DNA of 64,000 nt, from positions 48,269 through 112,268 of the forward strand of contig CANQTW010000005.1 of assembly GCA_947626845.1 (NCBI GenBank), given 5' to 3'. Both the position numbers and the translations under genes were made by a program. Numbering within the stretch: the first letter of the stretch is position 1; each line of letters begins with the position of its first letter. The DNA comes from an uncultured Oscillospiraceae bacterium. GTDB taxonomy: Bacteria; Bacillota; Clostridia; Oscillospirales; Oscillospiraceae. Below, one piece after another: positions 33,011 through 41,517 of this stretch. The notes beneath the pieces were generated by a model. The model ran no database searches. It was not told the DNA's origin and saw nothing but the letters and a program-made list of their open reading frames with translations.

Positions 33011-35673
33011 TTCGCCTCGTACCAGTTCCGGCCCGTGTGGGCCTCCACGGTCAGGGGGATAGAGAGGCTGGCCGCGCCCTCCATCTCCCGCTTCAAAAGC
33101 TCCCGCACGGCCTCCGCGTCCTTCTCCGCGCACTCCACGATAAGCTCATCGTGGACCTGCAAAAGGAGCCTGGCGTCCAGGCCGCTCTCCCGGAGGGCCC
33201 GGTCCACGTTCACCATGGCGATCTTCATGATGTCCGCCGCGGCGCCCTGGATGGGCATGTTCCTGGCCACCCGCTCGCCGAAGGAACGAACGGTGAAGTT
33301 GGAGGCCCGCAGCTCCGGCATGGGCCGGCGGCGGCCATAGAGGGTGGTGACGACCCCCGTTTCCCTGGCGTCGGCGATGACCTTTTCCATATAGCCGGCC
33401 ACGCCCTTATAGGCGCTCATATAGGCGTTGATATAGTTCCTGGCCTCCGGCACCGACAGGCCGATGTCCTCCGACAGGGAGAAGGCGGAGATGCCGTAGA
33501 CGATGCCAAAATTCACCGCCTTGGCGTGGCGTCTCTGCTCCGCCGTGACCTTCTCCGCCGGTATCCCCATCACCTGGGCGGCGGTGGAGCGGTGGATGTC
33601 CTCGCCGTTCAAAAAGGCGTTCTTCATGTGCTCGTCCCCGGAGATGTGGGCCAGGATACGCAGCTCGATCTGGCTGTAATCCGCGTCCACCAGGGTATAT
33701 CCCGCCGGGGCCACGAACATCTTACGTATCTCCCCGCCCAGCTCCCGACGGACGGGGATGTTCTGGAGGTTCGGCTCCGTAGAGCTTAATCGGCCCGTGG
33801 CGGTGACGGTCATCTGGAAGTTGGTGTGGATGCGCCCGTCCGGGCCGATGACCTTCTGGAGGCCGTCGGCGTAGGTGGATTTGAGCTTGGTCAGCTCCCG
33901 GTACTCCAAAATCTTGCCCACGATGGGGTGTAGGGGCCGGAGCTTCTCCAGCACGTCCACGTTGGTAGAGTAGCCGCGCCGGTTCTTCTTCCCCGCGGGC
34001 AGGCCCAGCTTTTCAAAGAGGAGCTGTCCCAGCTGCTTGGGGGAGTTGATGTTGAACTCCGTCCCCGCCAGGTCGTAAATCTCCGCCGAAAGGCTGTCGA
34101 TCTGTCCGCCTAAAAGCTCGCCGAAGGCCGACAGGGCCTTCTCGTCCACCAGGAAGCCCGCCAGCTCCATGCGGGCCAGCACCGGACACAGGGGCATCTC
34201 CACCTCCTCCATCAGAAAGCGGAGGCCGGCCTCCTCCAGCATCGGCTCCAGCCGCTCCCGTAGGCAGGCCACGGCGGCGGCCTCGGACAGAAGCCGCGCG
34301 GAGAGCTTCAGACCGTCGTCCAGGAGGGACAGCTGTTCCCCCTCCCCGGCCTCGCCCATGGGCGTGAAGCCGCAGTATTTTTCGCAAAGGCGCGGAAGCT
34401 CGTACCGGCTGGCCGTAGGGTCCAGGAGGTACGCGGCGATGGCGGAGTCGAAGCTCCAGCCCTCCATGGGCAGGCCCATGGCACCCAGCATACGGAGGGT
34501 ATCCTTGATGTCGTGGCCCATCTTTTTGACCTCCGGCGCGCAGAGGGCCTCCAGCGCGGGGCGGAAGGCGGGGGATTCCTCGCTTAAAAGGAACCCCTGC
34601 CCCTCCGGGCTGTCGTTATCCATGTAGACGGCGCAGATGGTCCCGTCGGCGGAGAAGCGCACGCAGGCAGCGCCTGTGGAGAGGGCCTTTTTGAAGTCCG
34701 CGAGGGACTCATCGTCCGTCACCTCCACGGTGACGCACTCCCCGGAAAACTCCATGGGTTCGCAGGGCGGCTCGGCGCTTGCCGGCGGGGTCAGGCCGTA
34801 GGCCTCGATGAGCTTGCGGAACTCAAGGCGGGTGAAAATCTCATAGAGCCGGTCATTGTCCACGTCCCTGACGCGGTTTTCCTCCGGATTGAACTGAAGG
34901 GGCGCGTCACAGCGGATGGAGGCCAGATCGAAGCTGAGCTCCGCCATCTCCCGTCCGTCGGTGAGCTTGGCGATAAGGCCGGGCTTGGCCGGCACGCCGG
35001 GGGCTTGCTCAATAGCGGGGAGCTTTTCGTATATGGCCGCCACGTCGCCGTAGAGCTGCACAAGGCCCATGGCGGTCTTCTCCCCCACGCCCCGCACGCC
35101 GGGGATGTTGTCGGAGGTGTCGCCCATCAGGGCCTTCAGGTCGATCATGTGGATGGGGTCGAAGCCGTACTCCGCCCGGAACACCTCCGGCGTGACGCGC
35201 TTGGTATTGGTCTGGCCCATGCGGGTGGTGATCAGGTCCACGGTGGTGGCGTCGGACACCAGCTGCAGGCTGTCCCGGTCACCGGTGCAGACCACGCACT
35301 CCCAGCCCGCCGCGGCGCATTTGTGGGCGATGGTGCCCAGCAGGTCGTCGGCCTCCCAGCCGGAAAGCTCGTAGCGGCGGATGTTCATGGCGTCCAGGGT
35401 GTCCTTCAAAATCGGCATCTGGGCCGCCAGCTCCTCCGGCATCTTGTGGCGGGTGGCCTTGTAGCCGTCGTACTTCAAGTGGCGGAAGGTGGGTTCCGGC
35501 AGGTCGAAGGTGACGCACACCGCGTCCGGCCCCTCCTCCGCAAGGAGGCGGCGCAGGATGTTGAGAAAACCGAAAACCGCGTTGGTGGGCGTCCCGTCGG
35601 AGGTGTTCAGCGGCCTCACCCCAAAAAACGCCCGGTTCACTATGCTGTTCCCGTCAAGCACCATGAGCTTCAT
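33007..35673 (-). CDS. polA: DNA polymerase I
   Basis: An 888-residue family A polymerase. It has an N-terminal 5' nuclease (MKLMVLDGNSIVNRAFFGV; GVRGVGEKTA), a middle 3'-5' exonuclease-like domain that seems to lack the usual acidic motifs (as in many Firmicutes), and the polymerase domain with DADYSQIELRILAHISGD, RRHAKAVNFGIVYGIS and LLQVHDELIVE. ATG 35673 follows GGAGG at seven bases; the longer frame reads into a repeat. It starts the polA-rimI pair, with a MITE-like copy within 30 bases upstream. Confidence 0.97.
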   Translation of the reverse strand: MKLMVLDGNSIVNRAFFGVRPLNTSDGTPTNAVFGFLNILRRLLAEEGPDAVCVTFDLPEPTFRHLKYDGYKATRHKMPEELAAQMPILKDTLDAMNIRRYELSGWEADDLLGTIAHKCAAAGWECVVCTGDRDSLQLVSDATTVDLITTRMGQTNTKRVTPEVFRAEYGFDPIHMIDLKALMGDTSDNIPGVRGVGEKTAMGLVQLYGDVAAIYEKLPAIEQAPGVPAKPGLIAKLTDGREMAELSFDLASIRCDAPLQFNPEENRVRDVDNDRLYEIFTRLEFRKLIEAYGLTPPASAEPPCEPMEFSGECVTVEVTDDESLADFKKALSTGAACVRFSADGTICAVYMDNDSPEGQGFLLSEESPAFRPALEALCAPEVKKMGHDIKDTLRMLGAMGLPMEGWSFDSAIAAYLLDPTASRYELPRLCEKYCGFTPMGEAGEGEQLSLLDDGLKLSARLLSEAAAVACLRERLEPMLEEAGLRFLMEEVEMPLCPVLARMELAGFLVDEKALSAFGELLGGQIDSLSAEIYDLAGTEFNINSPKQLGQLLFEKLGLPAGKKNRRGYSTNVDVLEKLRPLHPIVGKILEYRELTKLKSTYADGLQKVIGPDGRIHTNFQMTVTATGRLSSTEPNLQNIPVRRELGGEIRKMFVAPAGYTLVDADYSQIELRILAHISGDEHMKNAFLNGEDIHRSTAAQVMGIPAEKVTAEQRRHAKAVNFGIVYGISAFSLSEDIGLSVPEARNYINAYMSAYKGVAGYMEKVIADARETGVVTTLYGRRRPMPELRASNFTVRSFGERVARNMPIQGAAADIMKIAMVNVDRALRESGLDARLLLQVHDELIVECAEKDAEAVRELLKREMEGAASLSIPLTVEAHTGRNWYEAK

Positions 35674-35701
35674 ACCGGCACCTCCAAAAAAGTCCTTAAA
35701 C

Positions 35702-35779
35702 CTAATATCCAATTAAAGCAGGACATTCGCGACGGTCTTTCTCGCCGCTCGGTGTCTTCTTTTAAATGGAGATTAGTAT
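35702..35779. mobile_element. MITE-like element, copy B (about 78 bp)
   Basis: This copy is inverted relative to copy A. Left end CTAATATCCAATTAAA, right end TTTAAATGGAGATTAGTAT. Internal GACATTCGCGACGGTC and CTCGCCGCTCGGTGTC match copy A blocks. It lies in the polA leader, about 30 bases upstream of the start. Confidence 0.75.
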
Positions 35780-35926
35780 AACTAAATTATTTTACCACTC
35801 CTATGTGGGAAATGCAAATACAAAAACCCGTTGAGGGGATAAAATCGGTGGAAAAGCGGTTTTTGTGTTTTTTTCCGGCGTGTCAAATGAATAACAAAAG
35901 TAAAAATTTTGCCAGCGGTGTGCAGG

Positions 35927-36196
35927 CCGCCCCGCCGGCAAATTGCCGGCGGGGCGGTCCAGTTTGTCAAAAAACTTAAATTCGATATTTTTTCCGGCGG
36001 CATGTACGTCGGAAAAAATCCCTTTTGTCGCCCAAGTGTGCGCTCTGCGTGCGCGCAGGGCGACAGCAGGGCAATTTTTTCTGAATTTCGCAAAATTCAG
36101 AGAAAATTACCCGCACGTTCCCCTTGTCGGAAAAAAGCCCGTCAGGGCTTTTTCGACAGTCTCAACCGCCCCGCCGGCAATTTGCCGGCGGGGCGG
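35927..36196. repeat. Palindrome-bounded structured repeat, copy 1 (270 bp)
   Basis: Two 31-bp near-perfect palindromes (35927-35957 and 36166-36196; core CCGCCGGCAA with TTGCCGGCGG) are exact reverse complements of each other and bound the element. Inside are four hairpins: 35990-36018 (TTTTTTCCGG...CGGAAAAAA), about 36027-36065 (GTCGCCC/GGGCGAC), about 36073-36107 (CTGAATTT/AAATTCAG) and 36126-36157 (GTCGG, then AAAAAAGCCC / GGGCTTTTTCGAC). The homologous copy at 57934 shows compensatory changes in the second stem. No open frame is shared by the copies. Confidence 0.8.
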
Positions 36197-36314
36197 TCAG
36201 GGAAATTCGATAGTGCGGCGGGGCGCGGCGGAAAATCCGACTGTAGAGGCGCGTTTTTGAGGAACGGGCGCAGTACGTGGGCCGGAAAATGCCCGCCCAC
36301 GGGGCATATGTTTT

Positions 36315-37802
36315 TTACTTCTCCGCGCTGAAATCGTAGAGATAATACCCGCCGGGGCCGGAAAGGCCGCCCTCCTCCACGGCGCTGCTCTCCACGCCCA
36401 CGCAGGTATCGTCGAGCCAGAAGATGCCCTCCTGGGACGTGGCGGGCACGTCCCGGTCAAAGGCGACGAAAACGCCCTTCCCGATATCGATGACGCCCAG
36501 CTCCGCCCATTGGATCACTGGCTTTTGCTCAAGATCCAGCACATAGTAAAGGAGGCGTCTTCCATCGGGACTGGGCAGTATATCCCCGCCGCGGGCAAAG
36601 GTGAAGTTTTCAATGGGAATTTCCCGTCCGTCTTTCAGGTCGCGCAATCTGACGGAGCCGTCCTCCTCCACGAGAACGCACCACTTCTGCCCGTTGCTGA
36701 AGCCGGCGATGACACCGTGAGGCGGGAATGCGTGCTCGCTGTCGTTGAGGCATGTGGTGCGCTCCAGGGTCTGCCTCAAAATACCGCCGTCCAGATCATA
36801 CGCCCAGAAGGTCACCGTACCGGGGCCGGGACTCTCAAACGGTTCGTCCCAGCTGTATAACAGCAGCGTCCGGTCATCCGCGAAGAAGGCCCCGCTGGCC
36901 TTCACGCCGGTGAGGGCGGACAGCTCCGTAAGCGCCCCGCTGTCAACGTCCAGATACCAGTTTGTTTTCTCTGCTCCCTGGTCGACGGTGAGCACGGCGG
37001 CGGTCATTCCACTGTTCCAAACGGTGTCAGTAAGCCTTTTCTCCGGGGCGAGCGCGGCGGCACCGGTGTCCGCCAGGAAATCCGCTGTCCGGCCTGTTTC
37101 CAGGTCATAGAGCATATACCATACGCCCCCGTCCGTCCGGGCGTGAAACGTCAGCAGGAGCTTGTCCGTGTGGCCGGGAATGGCGCTCACGTCCACGCGG
37201 GGGTCTGCATCCCCGTCCCAGGACTCTCCGGCGCCGGAGACGGTATCCACCACGATCTCTCCCTCCCAGGCAAACCAGTCAAAGCATGTCTCAAAGGTCT
37301 CGCCCCGCCACGTCACGGAAACGTACCGCCGGTCCGGGTGGATATCCTCCCGGCTGATCCCGCCGGCGCTCAGGGACCAGTATTCCACGGGCCTTAATGT
37401 GTGCGCGGTTTCGTCGGCCTCCAGCTTGTACAGGAGATCGCCGCGGCGCAGAAAACGCCCCTCTCCCAGGCGCACATAGACGGCCTTGACCGCGCCCCCG
37501 ATCTCACTGCCGGAGACTTCCGGACCGCGGCTGCCGTCCTCCAGTCGGCCCGGTTCCGGCACCTGTTCCCGCTCCGTGATGCGGAAAAAGATCAGCACCG
37601 CCTCTCGGAGTTCCGGACTGGCCGCCAGGGCCACGGTGAAGGTAGTCAGCGCCAGCGCCGCCGCGGCGGCCAGGGCCGTCAGGGCGCGGCGAAGGGGCCT
37701 TTTGGGTCTGACCGCCGCAGAATCCGCAAGTCTTTCCTCCGCCGAGCGGATATAGTCGCCGCTGATGTCGTTCAGGGCGTCAAGAAGTTCGTCTTTTTTC
37801 AT
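36315..37802 (-). CDS. Sigma-factor-linked membrane protein with beta-propeller-like domain
   Basis: A 495-residue protein. The N-terminal about 45 residues are cytoplasmic (MKKDELLDALNDISGDYI), followed by one membrane helix (ALTALAAAAALALTTFTVALA) and an external domain of repeated beta-strand phrases (LLLTFHARTDGGVWYMLYDLETG; RTLLLYSWDE; RRLLYYVLDLEQKPVIQWAELG) resembling TolB/PD40 propellers. Its ATG overlaps the stop of the ECF sigma gene (ATGA). The layout fits an anti-sigma or signal-sensing partner, but no known anti-sigma domain is recognisable, so this is inference. Confidence 0.7.
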   Translation of the reverse strand: MKKDELLDALNDISGDYIRSAEERLADSAAVRPKRPLRRALTALAAAAALALTTFTVALAASPELREAVLIFFRITEREQVPEPGRLEDGSRGPEVSGSEIGGAVKAVYVRLGEGRFLRRGDLLYKLEADETAHTLRPVEYWSLSAGGISREDIHPDRRYVSVTWRGETFETCFDWFAWEGEIVVDTVSGAGESWDGDADPRVDVSAIPGHTDKLLLTFHARTDGGVWYMLYDLETGRTADFLADTGAAALAPEKRLTDTVWNSGMTAAVLTVDQGAEKTNWYLDVDSGALTELSALTGVKASGAFFADDRTLLLYSWDEPFESPGPGTVTFWAYDLDGGILRQTLERTTCLNDSEHAFPPHGVIAGFSNGQKWCVLVEEDGSVRLRDLKDGREIPIENFTFARGGDILPSPDGRRLLYYVLDLEQKPVIQWAELGVIDIGKGVFVAFDRDVPATSQEGIFWLDDTCVGVESSAVEEGGLSGPGGYYLYDFSAEK

Positions 37803-38356
37803 AGAAAACCCTCCATTTCCAGATACCGCAGGAGCTTCCCCCTTACACGGGCCAACGAGGATTTGACCTTGCTCTCACTGAAGCCGAACCGGACGCTGAG
37901 TTCCTTCACCGGCACCATGAACCAGTACCGGCAGACAAACAGGTCCCGCGTCTCTACGGAAAGCGTCTCCAAAAAGGTGTCAATCGCCTGGGTCAGCTCT
38001 TGCAGCTCCACGCCTCTTTCCGCCTCCGTTCCCCCCGGAAGGCACTCCGAAAGCTCCTCCAGGCACAGCGCCGCCTGGCCGCCGCCCCGCTTTTCTCTGC
38101 CCCTGTCCCGCAGGCGGTTCAGAGCGGCGCGGCGGGTCAGCTTGCCCAGGTAGGTTTTCAGCGTTTCCGGCCTCTGGGGCGGGATGCTCCTCCAGGCCGC
38201 CAGCCAGACGTCATTGACGCACTCCTCACAGTCGCGCTCGTCGCTCAAAAACCGCCCTGCTATGGAGCGGCAGTAACCGCCGTACCTTGTCCGCGTCTCG
38301 GCGACTGCCCGCTGATCCCGCGCCCAATAGAGGCTTACGATCTCCCCGTCCTCCAC
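37799..38356 (-). CDS. ECF-type RNA polymerase sigma factor
   Basis: A 185-residue group 4 sigma factor. The sigma-2 region has FLSDERDCEECVNDVWLAAWRSIPP followed by LKTYLGKLTRRAALNRLRD. A linker leads to sigma-4 near residues 115-175 (LSVETRDLFVCRYWFMVPVKELSVRFGFSESKVKSSLARVRGKL). It would direct polymerase to a stimulus-specific promoter set. It is cotranscribed with the membrane protein downstream, a common arrangement for a sigma factor and its regulator. Confidence 0.9.
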   Translation of the reverse strand: MEDGEIVSLYWARDQRAVAETRTRYGGYCRSIAGRFLSDERDCEECVNDVWLAAWRSIPPQRPETLKTYLGKLTRRAALNRLRDRGREKRGGGQAALCLEELSECLPGGTEAERGVELQELTQAIDTFLETLSVETRDLFVCRYWFMVPVKELSVRFGFSESKVKSSLARVRGKLLRYLEMEGFL

Positions 38357-38447
38357 GATATCACCTTCCTTCTGCCGTTTGATGCGAGGGCCCTCACCCT
38401 TATACTCACCAAAGCTTCCCCGACGTCGCGGGCAGAGGGCAAAAAAA

Positions 38448-38472
38448 TCTCCCTCCGGATGGCGGAGGGAGA
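38448..38472 (-). terminator. Terminator of cysS
   Basis: Stem TCTCCCTCCG / CGGAGGGAGA with loop GATGG, flanked by a seven-A run that reads as T on the minus strand. It lies directly after the leftward cysS stop. Confidence 0.85.
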
Positions 38473-38480
38473 AAAAGGGG

Positions 38481-39947
38481 TCAGATTCTTTTCCAGACGA
38501 CGCCGGTGGGGGTGTCGGTGAGCTCGATGCCGCTGCGTTTCAGCTCGTCGCGGATACGGTCCGCCTCGGCAAAGTTTTTGGCCTTTTTGGCCTCGGCGCG
38601 CCTCAGCACCAGGGCGTCGATCTCCGGGTCGCCCTCGCCGGTGACGGTGATGCTCGCCCCCGCTCCGATGGACATGGTCGCCTTGATCTCCCCAAGCTCC
38701 ACGGTCTTTTTGCGCAGGATGGCGGCCTTTTCCAAAAGGCTCAGGCTCAGGACCCGATCATAATCGCCGATGACGGCCAGGCGGGTGGCGTCGTTGGTAT
38801 CGGCCTTCAGGGCGTCGTAGACGGCGGTGATCCCCAGGGACGTGTTCAAATCGTTCCCCACGGCGTTGATGAATTTCTGACGGTACGCCTCCACGACGGC
38901 GCCGTCCACCGCCCCGTCATCGGGCTTCAGGGCGGCCACGCGGGCGATGAGCTTGCGGTAGGCCCCGGCGGCGTTGTCCAGGTTTTCCCAGGAGAACACC
39001 AGCACCTTGCGGTAGTGGCTCTGGAGGCAGAAGAACCGGTAGGCCAGGGGGTCATAGCCCTTTTCCTCCAGCAGGGAGACGGTCAAAAATTCCCCCTTGG
39101 ACTTGGACATCTTGCCGCTGTCGGTATTCAGATGGTGGACGTGGAACCACTGGGGGCACCAGGGGTGGCCCAGCCAGCTCTCCGACTGGGCGATCTCGTT
39201 GGTGTGGTGGGGGAAGGCGTTGTCGATGCCGCCGCAGTGGAGGTCCAGGTACTCGCCGTTGTACTTTAAGGAGATGGCGGAGCACTCGATATGCCAGCCG
39301 GGGTAGCCCACGCCCCAGGGGGAGTCCCATTTCAGGGCCTGGTCCTCAAATTTGGACTTAGTGAACCAGAGAACGAAGTCGTTTTTGTTCCGCTTGTTGA
39401 CGTCCTCCTCCACGCCCTCCCGGACGCCCACCTGCAGGTCCTCCTCGTCGTGGTCGAAGAAGATGTGGTAGCGGGTGAGCTTTGAGGTGTCGAAATAGAC
39501 GTTGCCCCCCGCGATGTAGGCATAGCCCTTGTCCAGGAGACCCCGGACCATCTCAATGAACTCCGGTATGAGGCCCGTGGCGGGCTGGACGGTGTCGGGG
39601 GTCCTGATGTTGAGCTTGGCGCAGTCGGCAAAGAAGGCGTCAGTGTAGAATTTGGCGATCTCCATGACGGACTTGTGCTCTCTTTTGGCGCCCATGAGCA
39701 TCTTGTCCTCGCCCTCGTCGCTGTCGCCGGAGAGGTGCCCCACGTCGGTGATGTTCATGACGCGGTTCACGTCATAGCCCTCATAGCGGAGGTACTTTTC
39801 CAGGGCGTCCTCCATGATGTAGCTGCGCAGATTCCCGATGTGGGCGAAGTGATAGACCGTGGGGCCGCAGGTGTACATCTCCACATGACCGGGGGTGTGG
39901 GTGGTGAAAAGCTCCTTTTTGTGGGTGGCGGAGTTATAAAGATACAT
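38481..39947 (-). CDS. cysS: Cysteinyl-tRNA synthetase
   Basis: A 488-residue class I synthetase charging tRNA-Cys. The zinc and HIGH region reads [20 protein letters not shown], the zinc ligands continue in WHIECSAIS with the [14 protein letters not shown] segment, and the KMSKS loop is [11 protein letters not shown] near residue 270. ATG 39947 lies inside the 3' end of cysE, overlapping by 14 bases. The cysE-cysS pair is preceded by a cysteine T-box leader, so uncharged tRNA-Cys should raise expression of both. Confidence 0.97.
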   Translation of the reverse strand: MYLYNSATHKKELFTTHTPGHVEMYTCGPTVYHFAHIGNLRSYIMEDALEKYLRYEGYDVNRVMNITDVGHLSGDSDEGEDKMLMGAKREHKSVMEIAKFYTDAFFADCAKLNIRTPDTVQPATGLIPEFIEMVRGLLDKGYAYIAGGNVYFDTSKLTRYHIFFDHDEEDLQVGVREGVEEDVNKRNKNDFVLWFTKSKFEDQALKWDSPWGVGYPGWHIECSAISLKYNGEYLDLHCGGIDNAFPHHTNEIAQSESWLGHPWCPQWFHVHHLNTDSGKMSKSKGEFLTVSLLEEKGYDPLAYRFFCLQSHYRKVLVFSWENLDNAAGAYRKLIARVAALKPDDGAVDGAVVEAYRQKFINAVGNDLNTSLGITAVYDALKADTNDATRLAVIGDYDRVLSLSLLEKAAILRKKTVELGEIKATMSIGAGASITVTGEGDPEIDALVLRRAEAKKAKNFAEADRIRDELKRSGIELTDTPTGVVWKRI

Positions 39948-40587
39948 GGTCGTTCTCCTCTTTCATCTTTTGTTCAAGCTCGTCGACTCTTGCCCGCAGG
40001 GCGCAAAGCTCGGCCTTGACGGGGTCGGTGACGCTGACCTGGTCCACGTTGCCGGCGTAGTTGACCCGCTCTCCGGCGATGCGCACGACCCTGGCCGGGA
40101 CGCCCACGGCGGTGGAGTCCGGCGGTACGGGGTTTAAGACCACGGCTCCCGCTGCCACGCGGGCGTTGTCCCCCACGGTGAAGGGGCCAAGGACCTTGGC
40201 CCCCGCGCCGATGAGCACGTTGTTGCCGATGGTGGGGTGGCGCTTGCCGTGGTCCTTGCCGGTGCCGCCCAGGGTGACGCCCTGGTAGAGAAGCACGTCG
40301 TCGCCGATCTGGGTGGTCTCGCCGATGACGATGCCGCTGCCGTGGTCGATGACGAGCCTGCGGCCTATGGTGGCGCCGGGGTGTATCTCAATGCCTGTGC
40401 GGCGTTTGGCGTGCTCGGAGATGGCGCGGGCCAGGAGGCGATGGCCGTGTATCCACCACCAGTGCGCCCGCCGGTAGGCCCGCTCGGCGCGCGGGCCGGG
40501 GTAGAGAAAGTAAATTTCAAAGGACGACCTGGCCGCCGGGTCCCTGGCCTTGTAGGCGCCGATCATCTCGCGTGTCCTTTCAAACAT
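39934..40587 (-). CDS. cysE: Serine O-acetyltransferase
   Basis: A 217-residue enzyme that makes O-acetylserine, the carbon skeleton for cysteine. It has the SAT N-terminal helices and left-handed beta-helix hexapeptides ([33 protein letters not shown]) with the catalytic [10 protein letters not shown], and the active-site region [29 protein letters not shown]. It is short, as in Gram-positive SATs. It is the first gene after the T-box and overlaps cysS. Confidence 0.96.
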   Translation of the reverse strand: MFERTREMIGAYKARDPAARSSFEIYFLYPGPRAERAYRRAHWWWIHGHRLLARAISEHAKRRTGIEIHPGATIGRRLVIDHGSGIVIGETTQIGDDVLLYQGVTLGGTGKDHGKRHPTIGNNVLIGAGAKVLGPFTVGDNARVAAGAVVLNPVPPDSTAVGVPARVVRIAGERVNYAGNVDQVSVTDPVKAELCALRARVDELEQKMKEENDHVSL

Positions 40588-40613
40588 ATTATTTTATATC
40601 CTTTCCGGGAGAA

Positions 40614-40855
40614 GCAAAAAGCCTCCCATGGATCGCTCCATAGGAGGCGCGAAAGCGCGGTTCCACTCCCGTTTATTCCTTGACCGGCTTCTCACCGGCC
40701 CACGCCTTAACGCGGCATCACGGAGGGCCATTTCCTGCCCTCCCGCTCCCGGACGCACTTCACGGAGGTTTGCGCCAGGCGCGCTTCCAGCCATTGCGCG
40801 CCCTCTCTGGGGCTTCCCCGCCGTTACTCTTCCCGTTCATCGCGGTAACATATTG
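40614..40855 (-). ncRNA. Cysteine T-box riboswitch leader of cysE-cysS
   Basis: The minus-strand leader contains the T-box core GTGGAACCGCGC (rc of 40651-40670 region), which pairs with the NCCA end of uncharged tRNA. It is followed by a terminator stem GCCTCC/GGGAGGC with TTTTT at 40620-40616. A candidate specifier codon TGC (40757-40755) sits in stem I within GAAGTGCGTCC, matching tRNA-Cys and the downstream genes. Uncharged tRNA-Cys should stabilise the antiterminator and let transcription proceed. Confidence 0.9.
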
Positions 40856-40861
40856 TATGTC

Positions 40862-40890
40862 AGTTTAGCAGATAGCGTGCGGTTCGTCAA
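40862..40890 (-). promoter_or_regulatory. Promoter of the T-box-cysE-cysS operon
   Basis: TTGACG (40890-40885), 17 bases, TAAACT (40867-40862) on the minus strand. It starts the leader near 40855. Confidence 0.75.
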
Positions 40891-40951
40891 GAGGTTTTTT
40901 GCCGCGCGATAAAAACGCGGCGTCCCCAAACGGTCCGGCGATGTATCTATC

Positions 40952-41503
40952 TTATATATCCCCCTGCACCAGCACGGAGCCGTTTTTGGCGAAGTATTCC
41001 ACGCCGGAGACGATGGTGGTGACCAGGATGACGATCCACATCAGGGTATTGACGGTGAAGGAGCCGGCGATGGCGATATCAGCCACCTGCGGGACCATCA
41101 TGACGCACAGGCCGATCATGGTGCAGGCGGTCTTGATCTTCCCGCTCCAGCCGGCGGCCATCACGGTGCCGTGGGAGGCGGCCACCATACGCAGGCCAGA
41201 GACGGCCAGCTCACGGACGATGACCACCATGCAGACCCAGGAGGGCATGGTCCCCTGCTCCACAAAGATCACCATGGCGGAGATGACCAGCAGCTTGTCC
41301 GCCAGGGGGTCCATGAACTTGCCGAAGTCGGTGACAAGGCCCCTGGAGCGAGCCAGCTTGCCGTCCACGAAATCGGTGAGGGAGGCCAGGATAAAGATGG
41401 CCAGCGCCACCCAGCGGTTCCACAGCAGGAGCACCGCCATAAAGACGGGCACCAGGATCATGCGCAAAACCGTAAGCTTGTTGGGTAGATTCATTTTCTT
41501 CAT
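40952..41503 (-). CDS. pgsA: CDP-diacylglycerol-glycerol-3-phosphate 3-phosphatidyltransferase
   Basis: A 183-residue polytopic membrane enzyme that makes phosphatidylglycerol-phosphate, the precursor of PG, which also feeds LTA-type polymers. The CDP-alcohol phosphotransferase motif D-x2-DG-x2-AR-x8-G-x3-D-x3-D is complete (DFVDGKLARSRGLVTDFGKF followed by MDPLADK). About four to five membrane helices are visible. ATG 41503 (MKKMNLPNKL) has AAGGAG nine bases before it. It follows rimO by 14 bases in one operon. Confidence 0.95.
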   Translation of the reverse strand: MKKMNLPNKLTVLRMILVPVFMAVLLLWNRWVALAIFILASLTDFVDGKLARSRGLVTDFGKFMDPLADKLLVISAMVIFVEQGTMPSWVCMVVIVRELAVSGLRMVAASHGTVMAAGWSGKIKTACTMIGLCVMMVPQVADIAIAGSFTVNTLMWIVILVTTIVSGVEYFAKNGSVLVQGDI

Positions 41504-41517
41504 GATTGTACACTCCT

